Source: Thermoplasmata archaeon | GTDB lineage: Archaea > Thermoplasmatota > Thermoplasmata > Thermoplasmatales > Thermoplasmataceae | Length of the DNA: 10,867 nucleotides | Reading direction: 5' to 3' | Assembly: GCA_021806345.1 (NCBI GenBank) | Contig: JAJZXP010000214.1 | Span: forward strand, 1 to 10,867 | Part shown: positions 1-4,877 of the stretch, piece after piece | How the letters are laid out: each line of letters opens with the position of its first letter | Numbering within the stretch: position 1 is the stretch's first letter | Notes under the pieces: generated by a model | Seen by the model: only the letters and a program-made list of their open reading frames with translations | Told to the model about the DNA's origin: nothing | Database searches by the model: none | Translations under genes and position numbers: made by a program

Positions 1-127
1 AATCAGGCATCCTAATGGGCTCCAGTCAGGTTTTGATTAGAACTGGGTCATCTGATTCGTGATGATTGACTGGAACTATGAACCGGGAAGAGACCCGCAG
101 ATCTGGGTTCAAATCCCAGTGCTCCCA
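1..127 (+). tRNA. tRNA-Trp (CCA anticodon), intron-containing, 5' end outside window
   Basis: The T arm is clear: stem CTGGG (103-107), loop TTCAAAT (108-114) and stem CCCAG (115-119). It is followed by a 7-nt acceptor strand TGCTCCC (120-126) and discriminator A127, with no encoded CCA. The window opens in the D arm (conserved GG at 6-7). The anticodon stem 15-19 (ATGGG) pairs with 94-98 (CCCGC) apart from one A-C mismatch. The loop reads C-T-CCA-G at 20-25, giving a CCA anticodon at 22-24, hence Trp. The anticodon loop is interrupted after position 37 (G25) and resumes with A93, the usual archaeal 37/38 intron site. Roughly the first 13-14 nt of the tRNA lie upstream of the window. The 3' end faces the accessory region, the orientation expected of a tRNA used as an integration site. 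Confidence 0.9.
26..92 (+). ncRNA. tRNA-Trp intron acting as a box C/D guide RNA
   Basis: Inside the intron are a degenerate box C (TTGATTA, 33-39), box D' (CTGA, 52-55), a perfect box C' (GTGATGA, 59-65) and a degenerate box D (ATGA, 78-81). Both guide spacers are 12 nt, the canonical archaeal length. Guide D (67-74) forms 8 Watson-Crick pairs with 21-28, and the fifth base upstream of box D (G73) pairs with C22, tRNA position 34. Guide D' (44-49) pairs with 92-97, and its fifth base upstream (G47) pairs with C94, tRNA position 39. This matches the known euryarchaeal pre-tRNA-Trp system, in which the intron directs 2'-O-methylation of positions 34 and 39. A relaxed bulge-helix-bulge is possible: helix 20-23/87-90 with one C-A mismatch, bulges 24-26 and 91-93, then a stem 27-32/81-86 with one mismatch. 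This supports cuts at 25/26 and 92/93. Confidence 0.85.
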
Positions 128-144
128 CTCCCTGCGACTCCCCG

Positions 145-170
145 TTTTTCCTTTTTAGAATATTGTTTTT
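145..170 (+). terminator. T-rich transcription termination region after tRNA-Trp
   Basis: Three runs of five T residues (145-149, 152-156, 166-170) begin 18 nt past the tRNA end. Oligo-T tracts are the usual archaeal termination signal and no hairpin is needed. Position and composition fit; termination itself is inferred. Confidence 0.5.
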
Positions 171-275
171 CCTAAAATTTCTGTCTTTATAAGGGATTTA
201 AAATTAAGATGTTAGAGTCCTGTTGTGTAGATTGTTATTATTATTCGTGATTTACCATTGATAAAGTGAATATCG

Positions 276-288
276 CTATATTTATTAA
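276..288 (+). promoter_or_regulatory. Putative TATA box of the 310-2707 gene cluster
   Basis: The sequence GCTATATTTATTA is centred about 28 nt upstream of the ATG at 310, the spacing expected for an archaeal TATA box serving a leaderless transcript. A second TATA-like stretch (297-305) lies too close to that ATG to drive it. The assignment rests on motif and spacing only. Confidence 0.4.
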
Positions 289-309
289 TATCTGTCTTTT
301 ATATGAATA

Positions 310-447
310 ATGGATTTGCTATCTGAAATATATTCCAAGATTACGTTTTCTTTTCATCCTATGGAAAATAAAGGAAGAAGAGAATTTGAAGTGAATTGCT
401 TTTCCAATTTTATCTCTATGTCAACGGAAGACAAAGAGGTGATATAG
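310..447 (+). CDS. Small ORF (45 aa) directly abutting the HSDR_N-like gene
   Basis: The frame runs from ATG at 310 to TAG at 445-447 and encodes 45 residues beginning MDLLSEIYSK and ending STEDKEVI. The product is soluble and charged, with no recognised domain, membrane segment or metal-binding motif. A plausible TATA box lies about 28 nt upstream. The next gene starts on the very next base (TTG at 448), in the same frame, and the last codons of this ORF contain its ribosome binding site, so the two would be translationally coupled. It could be a true micro-protein, a leader peptide, or an N-terminal extension of the next protein cut off by one nonsense codon. The last is less likely, because relatives of the downstream protein normally begin near its own start. 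Confidence 0.4.
   Translation: MDLLSEIYSKITFSFHPMENKGRREFEVNCFSNFISMSTEDKEVI
436..443 (+). promoter_or_regulatory. Shine-Dalgarno site deciding the TTG start at 448
   Basis: GAGGTGAT is an eight-base match to the anti-Shine-Dalgarno end of archaeal 16S rRNA (AUCACCUC). It ends 4 nt before TTG 448 and 19 nt before the ATG at 463, which favours the TTG as the start codon. Confidence 0.65.
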
Positions 448-1374
448 TTGTTAGGTGAATTTATGAATGCTGCTATAAAGGAGATAGATGAACTACGGAA
501 TAAAATTGAACTTTACAGAAAAGATCTTTCGAAAAATGAAATGCTCGTCAGATATACGCTTATTGATCCATTCTTAAGGTTACTTGGGTGGGATACAGCA
601 AATCCAAGCCAAATTCTTCCAGAGTATTCAACTGGTAGTGGTAGGGCTGATTATGCAATGATAGATACAGAAGGAAATATTATTGCATTTGTTGGGGCTA
701 AAAAACTAGGAGCAGCAGAAGATCTCAACCAACACATTAGCTATTGCATTGCAAGTGCAGTTTCCTATTTCATTGCCACAGATGGTAATGTGTGGGAATT
801 CTATGATGCTTTTAAAAAAGTTCATATTCCAGAAAAAAGGATAGAGAGATGGGTAATTATTGATGAAAAACCTGGAGAAATAATAAAAAAATCGTTAATA
901 ATTTCTAATTTCTCTGAGTTTGGGGTTTACAATAATAAAACCAAAGTGGAAATGAAAAAGGATAATATTGAAGCGAACCAGTTTCCAAAAAGGGAAACTT
1001 TTCTTGAAGCGCAGAAAAAAGAAAAGAGGTCCTCTCCTGTGCGTCCCATTGATCTTTTGATATCAGGTGAGTCTATTCATGTGTCTAAGGTTCGAGAGGT
1101 ACTTATTCGAACAGCTGAATGGTTAATAACAAAAGAAAAACTGAAATTAACTGATGTTCCAATAGAATCTGGACCAATTAGATATATCATTAATGATAAA
1201 CCTATACATAAGAATGGAGCTAGTTTTTTTGATTCCTATACTTTATCAAACGGATTATTTCTAGAAGTGCATGGATCACATATGGCAATTGAAAACAATG
1301 CTCTTGTGTTAATGAGACATTTCGGATTTAATGACAATTCAATTAAAGTAAAGTGGAGTAACAATAAACAGTAA
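448..1374 (+). CDS. HSDR_N / type IV restriction-like protein with altered ExK motif
   Basis: This 308-aa protein resembles the stand-alone HSDR_N-type (type I R-subunit N-terminal / predicted type IV restriction) family, a PD-(D/E)xK nuclease fold. In order it shows a short coiled coil (about 8-30), the family block around LIDPFLRLLGWD (38-49), PEY (58-60), the catalytic-type Asp in GRADYA (D68), then the strand expected to carry ExK, a Gln at 95, and a TDG..WEFYD strand (111-120). The ExK position reads V-G-A-K-K (82-86): the expected catalytic Glu is Gly83 (codon GGG, 694-696), one base from GAG. The protein may therefore bind DNA without cutting, or use another acidic residue. The C-terminal 100 residues (about 205-308) form a separate domain I do not recognise. 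TTG start chosen for the strong Shine-Dalgarno; ATG 463 is the alternative. A 36-nt gap separates it from the next gene, so co-transcription is likely. Confidence 0.8.
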   Translation: MLGEFMNAAIKEIDELRNKIELYRKDLSKNEMLVRYTLIDPFLRLLGWDTANPSQILPEYSTGSGRADYAMIDTEGNIIAFVGAKKLGAAEDLNQHISYCIASAVSYFIATDGNVWEFYDAFKKVHIPEKRIERWVIIDEKPGEIIKKSLIISNFSEFGVYNNKTKVEMKKDNIEANQFPKRETFLEAQKKEKRSSPVRPIDLLISGESIHVSKVREVLIRTAEWLITKEKLKLTDVPIESGPIRYIINDKPIHKNGASFFDSYTLSNGLFLEVHGSHMAIENNALVLMRHFGFNDNSIKVKWSNNKQ

Positions 1375-1410
1375 AAAAGGACTTGGCAATCGAAAAATGT
1401 TTAGGAGAGA

Positions 1411-1917
1411 ATGAAAACGGGGTGTGGTGTGGTGACTTTAATTCTTAGAGATGTGGAAATTGAGGATTTAATAAAAAAACCAAAATATTTCTTTTTGGAA
1501 GATTTAAATAGAGCTAAGTTTCGGACTCAAGATAGCCATAGAAAAAAGGAAATTCACCTTAGGTGCAACAATTCGAGTGGTCAATTTTATCTGTTTTGGC
1601 GTCAAAATACAATTGACCCATTAGACTTTTCCGTAGGACTCTCTTACAATTTTCCCGATTCTAATATTAAAATAAACCTGATACGATGTAATGGCAACGG
1701 TCACATTCATAAAAACAAATTGGAGGGTACAAAATTTGACGGAGAATTCCATATTCATAAAGCTACGGAGAGATACCAACTATTAGGGTTAAAAGCTGAA
1801 AATTATGCAGAAAAATCTACTGAGTTCGCTGATATGGAGGGAGCGTATAAATATATATGTCGTATTGCTCATATAGAAGAGAAAAGAGAAGGGATGATGA
1901 GTTTATATGAATACTAA
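1411..1917 (+). CDS. DUF6978-like protein of unknown function
   Basis: This 168-aa soluble protein resembles the DUF6978 family from memory: a region with polar strands followed by INLIRCNGNGHIHKN and a second FHIHKATERY segment, then a C-terminal helix with FADMEGAYKYICRIAHI. The two His-x-His clusters (H98/H100 and H118/H120) are the most conspicuous potential functional residues, but no activity is established. A Shine-Dalgarno-like AGGAGA (1403-1408) lies only 2 nt before ATG 1411; GTG codons at 1429 and 1432 are alternative starts. The 3' end overlaps the next gene by 11 nt, pointing to translational coupling. As I recall, DUF6978-type proteins occur beside DUF1828-type proteins in bacteria, as here. 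The family call is moderate; the function is unknown. Confidence 0.65.
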   Translation: MKTGCGVVTLILRDVEIEDLIKKPKYFFLEDLNRAKFRTQDSHRKKEIHLRCNNSSGQFYLFWRQNTIDPLDFSVGLSYNFPDSNIKINLIRCNGNGHIHKNKLEGTKFDGEFHIHKATERYQLLGLKAENYAEKSTEFADMEGAYKYICRIAHIEEKREGMMSLYEY

Positions 1918-2707
1918 GTTAGAATCCATGTCTAATGAACTCAGGAAGAAAATATGTAATGAAATTGAAGTAAGAGACAAGGGGGTTGGCATTTATCAAA
2001 TAATCACACCTTTTACTTTTGATGATGGAGATGGGTATGTTATTTACTTGAAGCAAGACAGCAAAGGTTTGATTCTTACCGATAATGGACACACTCTTAT
2101 GCATTTATCATATTGGATGGACACTTCCAATATCACTAGGGATTCGGGTGTTAGAGCAGACATTTTTAATAGTATATTAAATTCATTCAAAGTTGAATAT
2201 TCAGATGGTGAACTGTTGATGAGAATATATGAATCTAATTTAATTGCTGATTACTTTTTCTCATATTTACAGGCCATTACAAAGATAACTGATATAGATT
2301 ATTTAAACAAAGAAAGGGTCAGAAGAACTTTTCTTGAGGATCTCGTAAATTTTATGAAAGAAACTTACGGGGAAAAGGTCAAAGACAAGTGGTCAGATCC
2401 TCAACTCGATAGAGAGGGTATATACTCTGTTGACGTGAGACTAGACATAGCAAAAATACCGTTCTTCATATTTGCGGTTTGGAGTGATGAAAGAGCTTTA
2501 AATGTTGTTGTTTCTATTCTTACACATAAACAATGGAAAGAAAAGTTCAGGGCCATCGTTATACATGAATATATGGATGAACTGTCTAAAACAAATCTGA
2601 AGAAAATCACTGATTTCTCAGACAAGCAGATATCATCGTTTTACGGAAAAGAACAAGAAATAAAAGAATACATTGAAACCGAGAAGGAATACATTGGTAT
2701 AGTGTAA
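1907..2707 (+). CDS. DUF1828/DUF1829 domain protein
   Basis: This 266-aa protein has an N-terminal DUF1828-like domain (about residues 8-95), recognisable from PFTFDDGDGYVIYLKQD and LILTDNGHTLMHLSYW. A DUF1829-like C-terminal domain follows (about 140-255), with the motif IPFFIFAVWSDERALNVVVSIL. The acidic stretch DDGDGY and the segment TDNGHTLMH are the conserved core of the first domain. No catalytic activity is established for the family. The ATG lies inside the end of the preceding gene (11-nt overlap), and only a weak GGGATGATGAG-like site precedes it, so coupled translation is likely. It closes the plus-strand cluster; a T-rich run (2802-2809) about 95 nt downstream may end the transcript. 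Its pairing with the DUF6978-like gene suggests the two products act together. Confidence 0.75.
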   Translation: MNTKLESMSNELRKKICNEIEVRDKGVGIYQIITPFTFDDGDGYVIYLKQDSKGLILTDNGHTLMHLSYWMDTSNITRDSGVRADIFNSILNSFKVEYSDGELLMRIYESNLIADYFFSYLQAITKITDIDYLNKERVRRTFLEDLVNFMKETYGEKVKDKWSDPQLDREGIYSVDVRLDIAKIPFFIFAVWSDERALNVVVSILTHKQWKEKFRAIVIHEYMDELSKTNLKKITDFSDKQISSFYGKEQEIKEYIETEKEYIGIV

Positions 2708-3105
2708 TGATAGCTTTTACTAATATGGAGAAACTCGGAAGTTGAAACTGCTTCACAATTTCTAATGTCAACAACACGAGATTGGAGACACGACAGCAGA
2801 CTTCTTTTTATTGTTAAAGAATCTTATTAAATGATGGGAATTAGTTCATCCTATGATATTTATTGATTGTGATTCTCCGACGAGAGCGCTCTATGGCTCC
2901 CCATTATAGATTGTGGAACAATTGTAGATGATAGTGGATTCTCAGACACTGACGAAGGTTGTAGACTTACCGGTTCCTTACGAACATTGGCAGATTAATT
3001 AGTTAAGGCTGAATCAATAGAGAAGGCAATGACGATGATACCAAAGAGAAGTAAAAACTATATTCAATATTTCTATTAAAACCTAACAAATTACCATAGA
3101 AAACA
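2708..3105. other. Gene-poor stretch with decayed coding-like sequence
   Basis: No intact gene is seen. On the plus strand one frame between about 2727 and 3010 reads coding-like but is broken by several stops, with segments such as CQQHEIGDTTADFFLLLKN and VVDLPVPYEHWQIN. A neighbouring frame carries an open run of about 40 codons containing IIDCGTIVDDSGFSDTDEGC. I recognise no family in either. A decayed gene is the simplest explanation, but chance open frames cannot be excluded. Confidence 0.35.
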
Positions 3106-3115
3106 CTTTTATACA
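3106..3115 (+). promoter_or_regulatory. Putative TATA box for the broken small gene at 3134
   Basis: CTTTTATACA is centred about 24 nt upstream of ATG 3134, the standard archaeal TATA-to-start distance for a leaderless mRNA. The flanks are very AT-rich, which lowers the specificity of this call. Confidence 0.45.
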
Positions 3116-3133
3116 TTATATTATTATATCATT

Positions 3134-3370
3134 ATGTCAGAGGAATACAGAGAGTTTATAGTGGGGTTTTCAAATAAAGTTTCGGGAGTATCATTTATCT
3201 ATAGAATGTGTCCATTTTGTTGAGATCTTATAGAAGATCAAAAAGGAATGCCTCCATCTGGTTATCCTGTCCATATTACTTTGTCTATAGATAAACATAA
3301 AAAGAATGAATTTTGGAAAAAACTTAGTAAAGAAAAAGATAAGAACCAAGATGAAATCAATAGACTATAG
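3134..3370 (+). pseudogene. Small CPFC-motif protein interrupted by in-frame TGA
   Basis: From ATG 3134 the frame encodes 29 residues (MSEEYREFIVGF... ending MCPFC), then a TGA at 3221-3223, then 48 more codons beginning DLIEDQKGMPPSGYP, down to TAG at 3368-3370. Eight further sense codons (LIREGISL) follow before TGA 3395-3397. Codon choice and composition stay protein-like on both sides of the TGA. Cys-Pro-Phe-Cys is usually followed by Gly in zinc-ribbon proteins, and GGA to TGA is a single change, so a nonsense mutation is the simplest reading. Only one CxxC pair is present, so a complete zinc ribbon is not visible. A 29-aa peptide, a sequencing error or stop readthrough are alternatives. 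Family not recognised. Confidence 0.5.
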
Positions 3371-3388
3371 CTGATCAGAGAAGGAATA

Positions 3389-4009
3389 TCACTCTGAGTT
3401 CTTTAGAAGGTAACAAGAGACCAACTTGTTTTGGTTATTTAGTTCGCATTTTATTGTAAAATTCTTCTTTTTAGGTTTGACGTTTTCAGCACCAAAAAGC
3501 ACTTTAATTTTATAGTCACGTGTAGGATTTAGTAATGTTCTAGGTGGTGAGAAGCACCCCTCCGAAGCAATCAAGACTCCATCGTTGTTATTACCATATT
3601 TTATTATTTTACCTACAATTGCAAGATCTGAAGTTCTTGGAGAGATATCCTTATGTGTCGGATTGCCTGAAATGCCCCATACAACATAATCTTCAAATAT
3701 TTTTGTTTCAGGGTTTGAGGAAGAAACTAATGAATTAATGCCATAATAAGTTGGTAACAAATCACCAGCTTTGAGATTTATGGTAATTCTGATATAACTT
3801 TTTATTGAAGATGATCGTCCTGAGTTCTTTATTTCAATTAAAAGCATACTTGAATCTTTGTCGGTAACAAAAGCATCAAGTTTAGCTCTATTGTAATATT
3901 TTTGAAAACTCCCGATAAATAAAATTAGAATGGTAACAAAAGCCAAGAACAGGGTACCAAAAGGTCTTAGAGGTTCTAAAATGTTATACAACGCTACAAT
4001 AATATTCAT
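3389..4009 (-). CDS. Membrane-anchored hypothetical protein
   Basis: The protein is 206 aa and I do not recognise the family. Residues about 14-34 (RPFGTLFLAFVTILILFIGSF) form one strong transmembrane helix, followed at once by K/R-containing sequence (QKYYNRAK). By the positive-inside rule this would leave the remaining 170 residues in the cytoplasm. That part is rich in beta-prone segments (DSSMLLIEIKNSGRSSSIKSYI), and its SIKSYIRITINL pattern recalls membrane-tethered Ig-like or beta-sandwich domains; this is only an impression. There is no signal peptidase site and no catalytic motif. It has its own TATA box and lies downstream of, and on the same strand as, the recombinase-RM-AbiV operon, separated by about 118 nt. 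It converges with the broken small gene at 3134. A role in defence is possible from location only. Confidence 0.65.
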   Translation of the reverse strand: MNIIVALYNILEPLRPFGTLFLAFVTILILFIGSFQKYYNRAKLDAFVTDKDSSMLLIEIKNSGRSSSIKSYIRITINLKAGDLLPTYYGINSLVSSSNPETKIFEDYVVWGISGNPTHKDISPRTSDLAIVGKIIKYGNNNDGVLIASEGCFSPPRTLLNPTRDYKIKVLFGAENVKPKKKNFTIKCELNNQNKLVSCYLLKNSE

Positions 4010-4029
4010 TAAATGAAAATTTCTCGGAC

Positions 4030-4042
4030 TAAATATAATTAT
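4030..4042 (-). promoter_or_regulatory. Putative TATA box of the membrane protein gene
   Basis: Read on the minus strand, ATAATTATATTTA is centred about 27 nt upstream of the ATG at 4009, matching the archaeal TATA spacing for a leaderless or near-leaderless transcript. Confidence 0.45.
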
Positions 4043-4100
4043 CGCCTAAACGAACGAATAAACTTTATCAGCAATCCTAGGAAGAAGTGCGCGCAACGTA

Positions 4101-4127
4101 TAAAAGATGTGAATAAATAAATTTCAC
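4101..4127 (-). terminator. Weak hairpin plus T-rich run after abiV
   Basis: Directly after the abiV stop, the minus strand reads GTGAA, a 9-nt AT loop, then TTCAC (arms 4123-4127 and 4109-4113), followed by ATCTTTTATA. The 5-bp stem is weak; the T-rich tail fits archaeal termination. Offered at low confidence. Confidence 0.2.
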
Positions 4128-4877
4128 TTATCTTTTAAGCATTCCTTCAATTTCCTTATGCAATGAACTTTTTACACTTAATGAATAGGCGGCATCTAGA
4201 ATTAAACTTTCAGAAAATTCCAATTCCCCAACTTCTCCAATTAATGCAGATGAAATGGAATAAACTAAAAAAGCAATTATAGAGATCATATTTGGGTCAA
4301 CTTTATCGTTTTTGATCATCTTCCCAGATAAAATCTTGACGTAAAGCGAATCTTCTCTCATATTTTTTATCACGGAATGATCCTTTTTTAGAATGTCTTT
4401 ATCGAGGCTTCTATTTATGACTTCCATCACTCTTTTTGAGGTTTCAGATGTAATGTTATATTTATTTTTTGTTTCTTTTTTAAATCTTATCTGCTTCTTT
4501 TTATTAAGCCCAAGTTTTTCTGGAAAATCTTTAATCAAATCTCTGTTATTCAAGGGAAGACCTTTTTTAGAAAATTTGTCTCTGATATAAATTATGAACT
4601 CCTTCATTTCTTCAATTTTAACGTCATGTTCAGTAAAAGTTGTTTCGCAGTTTCTTGCATTCGGTTTAATTTTGTTTAAAAATTCTTCCCCTAATTCACT
4701 CATCTTGTATACGCAAATAGTTTTTCCTAATTCTTCAAATGCTAGTTCAACAAGTGCGGGAGAGTAGGGTTTGAGATTTTTATCTTTGAATAATTTAGAT
4801 GCTGCAATTAAAAGTCCACAGGAATTTGAGAGGCACACTCTAACATCTTCAGATGTGTAAATTTTCATTCTCATCAT
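4128..4877 (-). CDS. abiV: AbiV-family HEPN abortive infection protein
   Basis: The start at 4877 gives 249 aa; the longest frame opens at 4904 with 258 aa. An AbiV-type HEPN fold is indicated by an N-terminal helical pair ending in LAFEELGK (E-E-L-G-K, residues 48-52), the FTEHDVKIEE segment with H84, and a C-terminal MREDSLYV segment (R174, Y179), all in the order seen in AbiV proteins. AbiV was described as a lactococcal abortive-infection protein acting on phage gene expression; many HEPN proteins are RNases, but a classical RxxxxH motif is not evident here. GAGGAG (4889-4884) sits 6 nt before the tandem ATG-ATG at 4877/4874 and inside the longer frame, which favours the internal start; ATG 4868 is a further candidate. 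It overlaps the end of the restriction-modification gene by 29 nt, so it is very likely co-translated with it. The symbol is a family-level assignment. Confidence 0.75.
   Translation of the reverse strand: MMRMKIYTSEDVRVCLSNSCGLLIAASKLFKDKNLKPYSPALVELAFEELGKTICVYKMSELGEEFLNKIKPNARNCETTFTEHDVKIEEMKEFIIYIRDKFSKKGLPLNNRDLIKDFPEKLGLNKKKQIRFKKETKNKYNITSETSKRVMEVINRSLDKDILKKDHSVIKNMREDSLYVKILSGKMIKNDKVDPNMISIIAFLVYSISSALIGEVGELEFSESLILDAAYSLSVKSSLHKEIEGMLKR

Larger units (their letters stand above)
128..309. other. Intergenic stretch between tRNA-Trp and the first island ORF
   Basis: No convincing gene is seen. After the T tracts the sequence is AT-rich and holds two similar elements, TCTGTCTTTATAAGG near 179-193 and TCTGTCTTTTATATG near 291-305, both resembling TATA boxes with similar upstream flanks. 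A 13-codon ORF (209-250, starting M-L-E-S) sits about 20 nt downstream of the first element but is too short to call. No second copy of the tRNA 3' end is present here. Confidence 0.5.

Noticed and set aside
1919..2625. Minus-strand frames at 1919-2104 and 2401-2625
   Set aside because: They lie entirely within the DUF1828/1829-like gene on the opposite strand and show no independent start signals.
3221..3223. Selenocysteine or programmed readthrough at the TGA after Cys-Pro-Phe-Cys
   Set aside because: No selenocysteine-insertion-like hairpin was seen, selenocysteine use is not expected in Thermoplasmata-like archaea, and a GGA-to-TGA mutation is simpler.
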